A program made the position numbers and the translations under genes. From the NCBI GenBank assembly GCA_910584875.1, contig CAJUDA010000022.1:1-54103 (forward strand): a stretch of DNA of 54,103 nucleotides, in the 5' to 3' direction. Under the pieces are notes generated by a model. It did not search any database. It was not told the origin of the DNA and saw nothing but the letters and a program-made list of their open reading frames with translations. Origin of the DNA: an uncultured Eubacterium sp. (GTDB lineage Bacteria > Bacillota > Clostridia > Lachnospirales > Lachnospiraceae). This document shows positions 1-7,833 of the stretch, piece after piece; position 1 is the stretch's first letter, and each line of letters opens with the position of its first letter.

Positions 1-30
1 ATAGTCAGTGATATCTTTGAGAAAAATGTG

Positions 31-420
31 TCAACTAATATTGACAATATCAGTTTTTCCATCTGCCCCTCTCTGTGCCGATATCATATTCTGCCATGTG
101 ATAATATCTTTTGCCTTGATGTCCTTCATCTTTTTATCTTTAAAATAAGGAAGTATCTTACTTTTTATCACCGCCTCTTTGGTATTCCACGTGTTTTCCT
201 TGAGTTTCGGCTTCATATCCATCTCATAGGACTTCCAGAAATCCTCAAAAGTCATGTCCAGATTGGATTCCTCCCTCATGCGGAAATGCTGTTCCCACTC
301 CAATGCCTCTTTTCTGGTCTTAAACCCACGCTTCAGTTTGCGTTTGTTTTTGCCTGTCCAATCGTAATAATGAAACGAGACGTACCATGTGCCACGTTCC
401 TCATCCTTGTATGCCGCCAT
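31..420 (-). pseudogene. Truncated tyrosine integrase, N-terminal part only
   Basis: This 129-codon frame has the N-terminal architecture of an ICE or phage tyrosine recombinase. Residues 1-45 look like an AP2-like arm-site DNA-binding domain (GTWYVSFHYYDWTGK, then a Lys-rich strand). Residues about 55-115 look like the SAM-like core-binding domain (TFEDFWKSYEMDMKPK). The family is usually near 390 residues, and the catalytic domain with the R-H-R-Y residues is absent: a TGA closes the frame at 31-33 and no homologous continuation is visible to the window edge. The ATG at 420 is chosen because GGAAGGAG lies upstream. An excisionase-like gene lies 131 bases upstream on the same strand. Domain assignment is by recognition; disruption is seen directly, but the cause (frameshift or recombination beyond the edge) is unknown. 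Confidence 0.75.
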
Positions 421-551
421 ACATATCCTCTCCTTCCTGCAAAGCGGCTTTCTGCCGCCCTGCCCATGCTGTTCACGATTTCCGGCTGCCCACTTTCCCT
501 GTACAACTGGAAATGCAACTGCCAGTTCCAAACAATTTCTCCAAGCCCTGC

Positions 552-734
552 TCAGCCTGCCACCCCATAGAACTTTTCTTCAAAGAATTTTCTGCTTACC
601 CTGCCTGCAACGGTAATAAAGCCTTTTGCAGACAATTCTTCGTTCAGTTCCCGGACAATGGTATATGCTTTGGACTTTGATATCCCAAGCAGTTCCGCCA
701 CTTCCTGTGCGGTAATGAAAACACCCTGCTCCAT
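552..734 (-). CDS. Excisionase-like small winged/HTH DNA-binding protein
   Basis: This is a 60-residue protein with a helix-turn-helix of the kind used by Xis and MerR-like excision factors (FITAQEVAELLGISKSKAYTI), followed by a basic wing-like segment (GRVSRKFFEEKF). Such proteins bend attachment-site DNA and bias an integrase toward excision. It lies directly upstream of the integrase fragment on the same strand, the usual xis-int order. The ATG at 734 is chosen over an in-frame ATG six codons upstream because GGAAGGGGGT sits just before it. A consensus promoter lies at 808-836. The role as excisionase rests on size, motif and position; a plain transcriptional regulator is the alternative. 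Confidence 0.75.
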   Translation of the reverse strand: MEQGVFITAQEVAELLGISKSKAYTIVRELNEELSAKGFITVAGRVSRKFFEEKFYGVAG

Positions 735-807
735 ATCGGCACCCCCTTCCATTTTTTATGTATCAATTTCTTCCATTCGCTTATATGTTAATCTTATTTT
801 GATACCC

Positions 808-836
808 ATTATAATTCGCAACTTTGTTAATGTCAA
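808..836 (-). promoter_or_regulatory. Consensus promoter for the xis-int genes
   Basis: On the minus strand, TTGACA (831-836) and TATAAT (808-813) are separated by exactly 17 bases. It points at the excisionase-like gene starting at 734. One copy of a repeated candidate operator (815-831) fills the spacer, so a bound repressor would occlude the promoter. Confidence 0.8.
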
Positions 837-862
837 TACTTTTATTTCGCATTTTTGTTAAT
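815..862. promoter_or_regulatory. Two direct-repeat candidate operators between xis and the XRE gene
   Basis: TTCGCANNTTTGTTAAT occurs at 815-831 and again at 846-862, start to start 31 bases, about three helical turns. The first copy lies in the spacer of the leftward promoter; the second lies just upstream of the rightward -35. The encoded XRE protein is the obvious candidate ligand. The repeat is seen directly; its function is inferred. Confidence 0.6.
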
Positions 863-868
863 TTCGTC

Positions 869-897
869 TTTACTTCCTCCATTCCATACCGTATAAT
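869..897 (+). promoter_or_regulatory. Promoter for the XRE regulator
   Basis: TTTACT (869-874) and TATAAT (892-897) are 17 bases apart and drive the XRE gene that starts at 955. It is divergent from the leftward xis promoter. Confidence 0.65.
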
Positions 898-954
898 GAG
901 GACAGGCAGAGCATTTTTCGGTATCTGTCAATCCAATGAAACGAGGTGGTTCTT

Positions 955-1539
955 ATGACCGTTGGTGAAAAGATAAAATATATCCGTACATTCCGGGGCA
1001 TGACACAGCAGCAGTTAGGCATTGCTATTGGTCTGTCTGCCAAAGGGGCAGACAACCGCATGGCACAGTATGAGACAAACTATCGTGTCCCAAAAAGGGA
1101 TATGCTGGAAGATATCGCAGCAGCACTGGATGTCAGCCCTCTCAACTTTATCTCCCCGGTGTCCGGCTCTGCTGAGGACATCATGCAGACATTCTTCTGG
1201 CTGGACGAGGATAACCCGGAGGCACTGCACTTCTTTCCGATGATTCCGAGTAAAAAGAAGTACGGAACAGGCAATGCCATCAAGGCACAGTATGACAATA
1301 ACGATGACATGCCCTCTGTCCCGCCTGTCGGCATGTGGTTCCATTACAGTTCCGTAAATGACTTCATGCACGAATGGATGGTACACAAACAGGAACTGGC
1401 AGAGGGGCAAATCATGCAGGCTGAATATTTGGAATGGAAACTCAACTGGCCCGATACCTGCTGCGAGCGAGGTCCCGCCCATGAACCATGCGAGCCAAAA
1501 TATCAATGGAAAAAATCTGATTCCGAAACGGAATTTTGA
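955..1539 (+). CDS. XRE-family transcriptional regulator of the integrated element
   Basis: This is a 194-residue protein with a Cro/C1-type helix-turn-helix at residues 1-60 (TVGEKIKYIRTFRGMTQQQL, then a recognition segment ending QYETNYRVPKRDML). A roughly 130-residue acidic and aromatic C-terminal region is not recognised. The ATG at 955 is preceded by ACGAGGTGG at normal spacing, which is preferred to an in-frame GTG three codons upstream. It is transcribed divergently from the xis-int genes across two repeated candidate operators, the arrangement of a control switch for a mobile element. It converges on guaA across a shared hairpin. DNA binding is well supported; control of excision is inferred from position. 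Confidence 0.85.
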   Translation: MTVGEKIKYIRTFRGMTQQQLGIAIGLSAKGADNRMAQYETNYRVPKRDMLEDIAAALDVSPLNFISPVSGSAEDIMQTFFWLDEDNPEALHFFPMIPSKKKYGTGNAIKAQYDNNDDMPSVPPVGMWFHYSSVNDFMHEWMVHKQELAEGQIMQAEYLEWKLNWPDTCCERGPAHEPCEPKYQWKKSDSETEF

Positions 1540-1592
1540 ATAATAGAAAATACGTTTAAGAAATCCTGTTATTCTGTAAATACCTCCGATAT

Positions 1593-1611
1593 AGGTATCA
1601 AAAAGGTATCA
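1593..1611. repeat. AGGTATCA direct repeats next to the guaA 3' end
   Basis: AGGTATCA occurs at 1593-1600 and 1604-1611 with an 11-base period, about 60 bases from the guaA stop. Short direct repeats near a target-gene terminus resemble integrase arm-type sites. The repeat is visible; the role is inferred. Confidence 0.45.
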
Positions 1612-1623
1612 CAGAGCATAAAA

Positions 1624-1663
1624 GAACCCCACAAACAGCGTGTTTACGCCATTTATGGGGTTC
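1624..1663 (-). terminator. guaA: Rho-independent terminator of guaA
   Basis: GAACCCCACAAA (1624-1635) pairs with TTTATGGGGTTC (1652-1663) with one mismatch. On the minus strand the hairpin is followed by CTTTTAT. It sits seven bases after the guaA stop and could also serve the convergent XRE gene. Confidence 0.75.
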
Positions 1664-1669
1664 GGTTTA

Positions 1670-3208
1670 CTACTCGAACTCTATCGTCCCCGGCGGTTTA
1701 CTCGTCAGATCATACATCACTCTATTAACCCCCTTCACCTCATTTATAATCCGGTTCATCACCTTCTGCAGCACCTCAAAAGGAATATCAGAACACTCTG
1801 CAGTCATAAAATCACTGGTGTTCACGGCGCGTAGTGCCACCGCATAATCATACGTTCTTTCATCGCCCATCACTCCCACAGATCGCATATTAGTGAGAGC
1901 GGCGAAATACTGACCGAGATCTTTGATCCCTGCCCGGGCGATCTCCTCACGATAAATAAAGTCCGCATCCTGCACGATCTTCACCTTTTCAGCTGTAACC
2001 TCCCCGATAATACGGATACCAAGACCCGGTCCCGGGAATGGCTGCCGGCTCACGAGATATTCCGGGATGCCAAGCTCACGACCTGCACGGCGGACCTCAT
2101 CCTTAAAGAGCAGGCGGAGAGGCTCGATGATTTCTTTGAAATCAACACAGTCCGGCAGACCGCCTACATTGTGATGGGACTTGATCACAGCAGATTTGCC
2201 CAGCCCCGACTCGATGACATCCGGGTAGATCGTCCCCTGTACGAGAAAATCCACTGCACCAATCTTCTGTGCTTCTTCCTCAAAAACACGGATAAATTCT
2301 TCACCGATGATTTTCCTTTTTTCCTCTGGTTCAGTGACTCCGGCAAGTTTTCCATAAAAACGTTCCTGGGCATTGACGCGGACAAAATTCAGATCATAGG
2401 GACCGTCTGGTCCAAATACCTCCTCTACTTCGTCCCCTTCATTTTTGCGGAGAAGACCGTGATCCACAAACACACAGGTCAGCTGCCTGCCAATCGCTTT
2501 AGAGAGCAGAACTGCCGCCACAGAAGAATCGACACCGCCGGACAGCGCACACAAGACCTTGCCGCTGCCCACCGTTTCCCGAATGGAGTGGATCGTATCG
2601 TCAACAAAAGAGGACATCTGCCAGTCACCGTGGCAGCCACAAACCTTGTAAACAAAATTATAGAGCATCTTTGAACCTTCCACCGTATGCATGACTTCCG
2701 GGTGGAACTGCGTCGCATACAGCTTCCTTTCCGGGCATTCCATCGCTGCCACCGGACAGACCGGAGTCGTGGCAGTGACAGTAAAGCCAGCCGGAGCCTC
2801 CGCGATATAATCTGTGTGGCTCATCCAGCAGATGGATTTTGACTCAACATCACCAAATAAAAAAGAACTGCGGTCGATGTCCACTTCCGTCTTGCCAAAC
2901 TCACTGACAGGCGCTGTCTTCACCGTACCTCCAAGCATATATGCCATAAGCTGGGAACCATAGCAGATTCCGAGAATCGGAATCCCCAGATCAAAGATCT
3001 CCTTCTGGTAACGGGGAGACTCCTCCGCATAGACGCTGTTCGGTCCGCCAGTAAACACAATGCCCTTCGGGTTCATATCCCGGATCTCCTCCAGCCCCAG
3101 CGTATAGGGATGGACTTCACAGTATACGTTGCATTCCCGGATACGTCTGGCAATTAACTGGTTGTACTGACCTCCAAAATCCAGTACGATCACTAGCTCT
3201 TTTTTCAT
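1670..3208 (-). CDS. guaA: GMP synthase (glutamine-hydrolysing)
   Basis: The enzyme converts XMP, ATP and glutamine to GMP in cytosolic purine synthesis. At 512 residues it has the family's full length. An N-terminal class I glutamine amidotransferase carries Cys82 in GICYGSQL and the HPE of QFHPEV near residue 170. The ATP pyrophosphatase domain has the PP-loop SGGVDSS near residue 225. The GMP-synthase C-terminal dimerisation domain ends TSKPPGTIEFE. The ATG at 3208 is chosen because TGGAGGATT lies just upstream; the longer frame has no ribosome site. It follows dgt by 45 bases, probably as the last gene of the DUF308-dgt-guaA operon. The 3' end of guaA is a known insertion site for integrative elements, and integrase-related genes lie immediately beyond it here. 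Confidence 0.97.
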   Translation of the reverse strand: MKKELVIVLDFGGQYNQLIARRIRECNVYCEVHPYTLGLEEIRDMNPKGIVFTGGPNSVYAEESPRYQKEIFDLGIPILGICYGSQLMAYMLGGTVKTAPVSEFGKTEVDIDRSSFLFGDVESKSICWMSHTDYIAEAPAGFTVTATTPVCPVAAMECPERKLYATQFHPEVMHTVEGSKMLYNFVYKVCGCHGDWQMSSFVDDTIHSIRETVGSGKVLCALSGGVDSSVAAVLLSKAIGRQLTCVFVDHGLLRKNEGDEVEEVFGPDGPYDLNFVRVNAQERFYGKLAGVTEPEEKRKIIGEEFIRVFEEEAQKIGAVDFLVQGTIYPDVIESGLGKSAVIKSHHNVGGLPDCVDFKEIIEPLRLLFKDEVRRAGRELGIPEYLVSRQPFPGPGLGIRIIGEVTAEKVKIVQDADFIYREEIARAGIKDLGQYFAALTNMRSVGVMGDERTYDYAVALRAVNTSDFMTAECSDIPFEVLQKVMNRIINEVKGVNRVMYDLTSKPPGTIEFE

Positions 3209-3253
3209 ACTAATCCTCCAATCGTATAAATCATATAAGTTTAACGGCTTCAA

Positions 3254-4462
3254 TTATTCATCAAAATATCCCATATACGTTACTTCATGCCTGCCTTTCG
3301 GAAAAATATGCCGGTACAGTTCCAAAAAATAGGCATCTGTCATACTGGCAAGATAATCCACGACCAGCTGGTTCGATTCCTCCTCTTCGTAGGGAGGATA
3401 ACTGTCTTTGACATACTGGTTCATTTCATTGACATAAGAAATATGATGACGGTACAACAGACTGCTCCGGTCACGGCTCTCTGCCTGTCTGAGCAGTTCT
3501 TCATACAAGGCATGAAACATTGGGCGTATCTGGTTTTCATACAAGTCATTCAGTTTTTTGTTATTATAGATCATTTCATAATTTTCTCTCTTTGCCTGGC
3601 GCAGCTCCTCAAAATATTCCTCATCCATTTTGAGATATGGCATGCCATAACTGTTTTCCATAATATTCACACTGAAATTGTTGATGATCTCCGCATTTGT
3701 CGTCCCGACCACACTGCCCGAAAATGGTTTCTCTGAAAGTATGCCCAGGCGCATGGCGTCCTGACGGTCCTTGCCGAGATAGGCGATGATATCGCAGATC
3801 CGCACGACACAGCCTTCCAGCGTGCAGGGGACCAGTTTCCCGATGAAATCCTCATCTGCGTAACAGCTTTCTACTTTTTGATCATACTCCGTAAAATCAG
3901 CCATTTGACAGGGATAATATTCCCGAAGCTCCAGTTCACCGTTGTGGCACAAAATACCGTCGAGCGTCTGCAGACCGATATTCCAGTGGATCATTCCGTC
4001 CAGTACCCGGACGCTATGTACATTATGATTGAAATACCTGCCCGTATGCTCATGATACAATTTATTTAAAATGCGCTCCCCGGCATGTCCGAATGGAATG
4101 TGCCCCATATCGTGTCCCAGTGCGATCGCTTCGATCAGACTTTCATTTAATCCAAGGACAGCGCCAATGTTGCGGGCAATGCGTGAGACAAGCTGCACAT
4201 GGAGCGCCCGCCTCGAAATATCATCATTCTGATAAAATGAAAATACCTGGGTTTTATCCGAATACCGGTTGTAATACGGGATATGCATGATCTTCTCTGT
4301 GTCGCGGACAAATGCCGGACGCCACAGATTCGCCTTATCATGATCCGGACTGCGGCGCACGATCGCCTCATCCCGGAAAGCATAAGGATTCATGAGGTGC
4401 GCCGCCCTGTCCTCCTGTATCCTTATCTGGAGTTCCCGGGAAAGAGAATGATAATCTGCCAT
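3254..4462 (-). CDS. dgt: dGTPase-like HD-domain triphosphohydrolase
   Basis: This 402-residue protein belongs to the deoxyguanosinetriphosphate triphosphohydrolase family, which splits dGTP to deoxyguanosine and triphosphate. The HD metal motif is clear: the histidine and aspartate of ALGHDMGHIPFGHAGE (His118, Asp119), with an upstream HVQLVSRIARNIG helix and an ICDIIAYLGKDRQDA segment typical of the family. The gene starts two bases after the DUF308 gene ends and precedes guaA by 45 bases, so a guanine-nucleotide hydrolase and GMP synthase are probably co-transcribed. Some members act on other dNTPs, so exact specificity cannot be read from sequence. Confidence 0.9.
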   Translation of the reverse strand: MADYHSLSRELQIRIQEDRAAHLMNPYAFRDEAIVRRSPDHDKANLWRPAFVRDTEKIMHIPYYNRYSDKTQVFSFYQNDDISRRALHVQLVSRIARNIGAVLGLNESLIEAIALGHDMGHIPFGHAGERILNKLYHEHTGRYFNHNVHSVRVLDGMIHWNIGLQTLDGILCHNGELELREYYPCQMADFTEYDQKVESCYADEDFIGKLVPCTLEGCVVRICDIIAYLGKDRQDAMRLGILSEKPFSGSVVGTTNAEIINNFSVNIMENSYGMPYLKMDEEYFEELRQAKRENYEMIYNNKKLNDLYENQIRPMFHALYEELLRQAESRDRSSLLYRHHISYVNEMNQYVKDSYPPYEEEESNQLVVDYLASMTDAYFLELYRHIFPKGRHEVTYMGYFDE

Positions 4463-4464
4463 GA

Positions 4465-5046
4465 TCAGTCCTTCTCCTCTGAAACTACTGAGATCCCGTT
4501 CTCCTGTACCAGATCTGCCAGACGGCGTGAGATGGATATCGTCACATACAGATCAGTGATCCCGCTAAAGATCAGCGCCGCTCCCAGCAGATATACCAGC
4601 AGTTCCCTGCTGAAAGGATCGATCAGAAGCACGATCCCAAATATAATATTCAGGATCGCCATACAGAAAGCGACATACCAGGTACCCTGCCCCAGACGGA
4701 GCATATCCACGGAATTCTGCATTTTAAGAATACCGCTGATCGTGACAAGAAATCCCAGGACCACAGGGATCAGGCTGAGCAGCTGGTCCACCTTGATGAT
4801 GACAAGGATGCCGCCCAGTACGGCGCTGAGCCCTACGACCAGATCGTACCGGTACAAAATACCGGAGATATCCTTGCGCAGATAATTGATCAGCGAGATC
4901 ACTCCCACGATGATCAGCATCGCCGCCAGCATATAGCAGCTTGTCCTCATCACTTCATTGGGCCACAGGATCAGGATGATACCAAGGGCGATAAAAAGAA
5001 ATGATAAAATAACCAGATTCCACTTGATTTGTCGTAACAGTTTCAC
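4465..5046 (-). CDS. DUF308/HdeD-family membrane protein
   Basis: This 193-residue integral membrane protein has about six hydrophobic segments, arranged as pairs of glycine-rich helices (for example ALGIILILWPNEVM, then LLIDPFSRELLVYLLGAALI). The GxxLLxxP pattern after helices is characteristic of the HdeD/DUF308 family, linked to acid resistance in enterobacteria but unassigned in Clostridia. It has a cytosolic, charged C-terminus. It is the first gene after a good promoter at 5127-5155 and is followed two bases later by dgt. There is no signal peptide beyond the first helix. Confidence 0.85.
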   Translation of the reverse strand: MKLLRQIKWNLVILSFLFIALGIILILWPNEVMRTSCYMLAAMLIIVGVISLINYLRKDISGILYRYDLVVGLSAVLGGILVIIKVDQLLSLIPVVLGFLVTISGILKMQNSVDMLRLGQGTWYVAFCMAILNIIFGIVLLIDPFSRELLVYLLGAALIFSGITDLYVTISISRRLADLVQENGISVVSEEKD

Positions 5047-5070
5047 ACAGTTCCCTCCATTATTAACGAT

Positions 5071-5093
5071 CAGCCAGGCACAGCGCCCGGCTG
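5071..5093 (-). promoter_or_regulatory. Leader hairpin before the DUF308 gene
   Basis: CAGCC and GGCTG arms enclose a GC-rich inner stem (CAGCCAGGC against GCCCGGCTG). The hairpin lies in the predicted 5' leader, 25 bases before the start codon. There is no T run after it, so it is not a typical terminator. Confidence 0.4.
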
Positions 5094-5126
5094 CCTCTGA
5101 ACAAAACTACTTCAATAACACTCTAT

Positions 5127-5155
5127 AGTATACTCACATTGCATAGAAAAATCAA
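5127..5155 (-). promoter_or_regulatory. Promoter of the DUF308-dgt-guaA operon
   Basis: TTGATT (5150-5155) and TATACT (5127-5132) on the minus strand are 17 bases apart, in the gap between the esterase stop and the DUF308 start. No internal promoter of similar quality was seen before dgt or guaA. Confidence 0.7.
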
Positions 5156-5166
5156 CGCTGGTACTC

Positions 5167-6021
5167 CTAAAAAATTATTTTCATAAAATTATAAAGGCCA
5201 TGTCCGCTCACAGACATATCGTGGCCGCCCTGTTTCCTGTACCAGATATGCGCAACGCCGTGGGATGCCAGTACACTGTGGTATTTCTCCGGGTATCCGC
5301 CGACCAGCATGTCTGACTTGCCCGCTACGATCATCAAAACCGTTCTATCCCGGTATTTTTCTTTTATGTCAAAAGTTTCCTCAGTAAATAATCCCTCTTC
5401 CGTCACATTCATATGGGTATAGTGAAAAATGCCGGGCGCCGGACAAAAAGCGCCAATATAGCCAAACGTATCCGGCAGCGTGACGCCGAGATGGAGCGAA
5501 ACCCTTCCACCCATGGAAAACCCGGCGATGGCAGTATGTTCCCTGCCGGCTGCCACGGAAAAATGACTGTCGATATACGGCTGAAGATCACTCTGGAATT
5601 CATACAGAAAACGGTCAAAGGCACGGTAGTTGGTGATGGCAAACGCATCTTCCGGATCTGCCTCATCATTCTCTCTTGCCCTGCAGTTTGGCAGGACAAG
5701 GATCATCTCCTTTGCCGTGCCGTCCGCTATCATATTCCCCAGCATAAACTGCACGCTTCCATCATCCAGCCACTGTGTCTGATCCTGTCCCAGCCCGTGG
5801 CACAGATATACGACCGGATATTTTTTATCCTCTGTATATGCCGGAGGCAGCACAACCAGTGCTTTCCGGTCTTTGCCTACAGTGTTAGAATGGTATCTGA
5901 TCTCCCTTACCTCTCCGTAATCCACATCCGGTTTCCTGATATTATAATCTTCCGGAACGGGAAATGCCAGGTCGCCGTTATCGCTTACCATTTCCTCCGT
6001 TTTTCCCATAAATCCCCTCAT
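5167..6021 (-). CDS. Esterase D/feruloyl-esterase-type alpha/beta hydrolase
   Basis: This 284-residue cytosolic hydrolase belongs to the putative-esterase family (PF00756) that includes XynZ-type feruloyl esterases and S-formylglutathione hydrolases. The fold markers are VVYLCHGLGQD (oxyanion region, residues 70-80), the nucleophile elbow GFSMGG (Ser169), a candidate Asp in AGKSDML near 246, and the catalytic His in GGHDMS near 270. There is no signal peptide. The start at 6021 is supported by GGAGGAAGGAAG directly before the ATG. It follows dusB by 45 bases and probably ends that operon. The substrate is not known; the family suggests acetyl or feruloyl esters of plant sugars. Confidence 0.85.
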   Translation of the reverse strand: MRGFMGKTEEMVSDNGDLAFPVPEDYNIRKPDVDYGEVREIRYHSNTVGKDRKALVVLPPAYTEDKKYPVVYLCHGLGQDQTQWLDDGSVQFMLGNMIADGTAKEMILVLPNCRARENDEADPEDAFAITNYRAFDRFLYEFQSDLQPYIDSHFSVAAGREHTAIAGFSMGGRVSLHLGVTLPDTFGYIGAFCPAPGIFHYTHMNVTEEGLFTEETFDIKEKYRDRTVLMIVAGKSDMLVGGYPEKYHSVLASHGVAHIWYRKQGGHDMSVSGHGLYNFMKIIF

Positions 6022-6065
6022 CTTCCTTCCTCCTTCCTTCTTTTCGGCTGGGCAGCGGGTTCAGA

Positions 6066-7031
6066 TCAGCGCCGCCCGGACAGCAGTTCTTCCAGTTCTG
6101 CATATGTTTCCAGTTGGTTCACCGCCCGGCGCAGCTCTGCAGAGTGGGGATACCCGGCGGTATACCATGCAATATGAGTCCGCATCTCCATGATCCCCCG
6201 CTTTTCACCTTTCCATTCTGTCTGCATCGCAGCATGGCGGAGTATCATCCGGCAGACTGTGTCAAAATCCGGTTTCTGTTCTGTCTCCCCGGTCGCTGCC
6301 CATGTCTTCATCTGGTGGAAGATCCAAGGATTGCCCCGGGCTCCCCTTCCGATCATCAGAGCGTCGCAGCCCGTCTCCTCCAGCATCCGCTGACCGTCTT
6401 CGGGCGTCAGGATATCACCGTTGCCGATGACAGGGATCTTCACGGCGTCCTTCACTGCTGCGATAATGTCCCAGTCTGCCCTGCCGCTGTAGTATTCTTC
6501 CCTTGTCCTGCCGTGCACCGCTACCGCGGCTGCCCCTGCCGCCTCCGCTGCTTTCGCCATCTCCACCGCCTGTGTTTGTCCGCGATGGAAACCTTTGCGG
6601 ATTTTCACCGTCACCGGCTTGTGAACCGCCTTCACCGTCTTTTCAATAATCTTCTGTGCCAGCGGTATATCATTCAGAAGCGCCGAACCTTCTCCGTTGT
6701 TCACTACCTTCGGCACCGGACACCCCATATTGATATCGAGGATGTCAAAATTCCTCTCCTCAATCCGCTTTGCCATCTCACTCACGATATCCGGGTCTGA
6801 ACCAAAGAGCTGCAGGGATACCGGGCGTTCCCTGTCATCCACACGCAGCAGCTCTTCTGTGTTTTTATTATTATACAGAATCCCCTTGGCACTGACCATC
6901 TCTGTACAGATCAGGTCTGCTCCCTGTTCTTTGCAGAGAAGACGAAATGGCAGGTCTGTCACCCCTGCCATTGGCGCCAGAATGATATTTCCTTCCAGCT
7001 TAACATTTCCGATCGTCAGTTCTTTATTCAT
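6066..7031 (-). CDS. dusB: tRNA-dihydrouridine synthase B
   Basis: This FMN enzyme reduces uridine to dihydrouridine in tRNA. Its 321 residues form the TIM barrel plus helical tRNA-binding domain. Diagnostic motifs are LAPMAGVTDLPFR (residues 18-30), DINMGCPVPKV with the catalytic Cys104, the phosphate-binding segment VIGNGDI, and MIGRGARGNPWIF. The start is uncertain: the ATG at 7031 (MNKEL) overlaps coaX by eight bases and has AAAGG nearby; an ATG at 7049 with a weak upstream GGAA is possible. The gene is translationally overlapped with coaX and followed by the esterase. Confidence 0.92.
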   Translation of the reverse strand: MNKELTIGNVKLEGNIILAPMAGVTDLPFRLLCKEQGADLICTEMVSAKGILYNNKNTEELLRVDDRERPVSLQLFGSDPDIVSEMAKRIEERNFDILDINMGCPVPKVVNNGEGSALLNDIPLAQKIIEKTVKAVHKPVTVKIRKGFHRGQTQAVEMAKAAEAAGAAAVAVHGRTREEYYSGRADWDIIAAVKDAVKIPVIGNGDILTPEDGQRMLEETGCDALMIGRGARGNPWIFHQMKTWAATGETEQKPDFDTVCRMILRHAAMQTEWKGEKRGIMEMRTHIAWYTAGYPHSAELRRAVNQLETYAELEELLSGRR

Positions 7032-7800
7032 CAGCCTTTGTCCGCTCATAGATAAGACGCATTCCTTTCAAAGTCAGTTCCGGGTCGTATACGTCGATCT
7101 TGTCCGTCCCTTCTGAAATAATCCTGCCGAGACCTCCGGTAGCAACCACCCTGATACCTTTATATCCTGATTCTTCTTTAAACCGGTCTATGATGTATTC
7201 TGTCTGGCCGATCGTTCCGTATACAAGTCCCGCCTGCATACTGGTGATCGTCGTTTTGGCAAGGATGGATCTGGGCTTCACAATCTCGATCTCCGGCAGC
7301 TTCGCCGCATTGCTCCACAGCGCTTTGGCGCTGATCCGGATGCCCGGCGCTGTGACGCCCGCCACAAGGGCGCCGTCGGCGGTCACAAGATCATAGGTCG
7401 TCGCCGTTCCGTAATCAATGACGATAACGGGACCTCCATAGAGAAAATAAGCTCCCACGGCATCCACGACCCGGTCAGCCCCGATCTCCATCGGATTCGT
7501 CGTCGCGATACGGATCCCGGATCTCGTCCCCTGCCCGACTACCATGGGATCGCATTTCAGGTATTTCTTGATCCCGCTGGTGAGGGAATACATGATCTTC
7601 GGCACGACGGAACAGATAATGACATCCTCCACCTCTTCTGCCATTCCCCGCTGATGAGAGAGCTGTTCCATGATCTGTACGCCAAATTCATCGGAAGTAC
7701 GCGGCAGACTGGTAGTCAGCCGGAATTTGTGACAGATCTCTTCGCCGTCAAATAACCCAAACGTAAGATTGGTATTTCCTATGTCGATCACTAATAACAT
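7024..7800 (-). CDS. coaX: Type III pantothenate kinase
   Basis: This enzyme catalyses the first step of coenzyme A synthesis, phosphorylating pantothenate with ATP. It is 258 residues long, the family norm. The ASKHA phosphate loop is DIGNTNLTFGLF at residues 6-17; later markers are GADRVVDAVGAYF and VIDYGTATTYDLV (residues 124-136, the type III fingerprint), and the GGLG segment near residue 225. GGGAGG precedes the ATG at 7800. The end overlaps dusB. The set DUF6145, coaX, dusB, esterase is closely packed and probably one transcript continuing from citrate synthase. Confidence 0.95.
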   Translation of the reverse strand: MLLVIDIGNTNLTFGLFDGEEICHKFRLTTSLPRTSDEFGVQIMEQLSHQRGMAEEVEDVIICSVVPKIMYSLTSGIKKYLKCDPMVVGQGTRSGIRIATTNPMEIGADRVVDAVGAYFLYGGPVIVIDYGTATTYDLVTADGALVAGVTAPGIRISAKALWSNAAKLPEIEIVKPRSILAKTTITSMQAGLVYGTIGQTEYIIDRFKEESGYKGIRVVATGGLGRIISEGTDKIDVYDPELTLKGMRLIYERTKADE

Positions 7801-7833
7801 AAAGACCTCCCTCTGTGCCTGTCTTTCTTTCGT

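Noticed and set aside
5071..5093. Hairpin before the DUF308 gene as a terminator
   Set aside because: It lies downstream of a good promoter and has no T run, so a leader structure is more likely.
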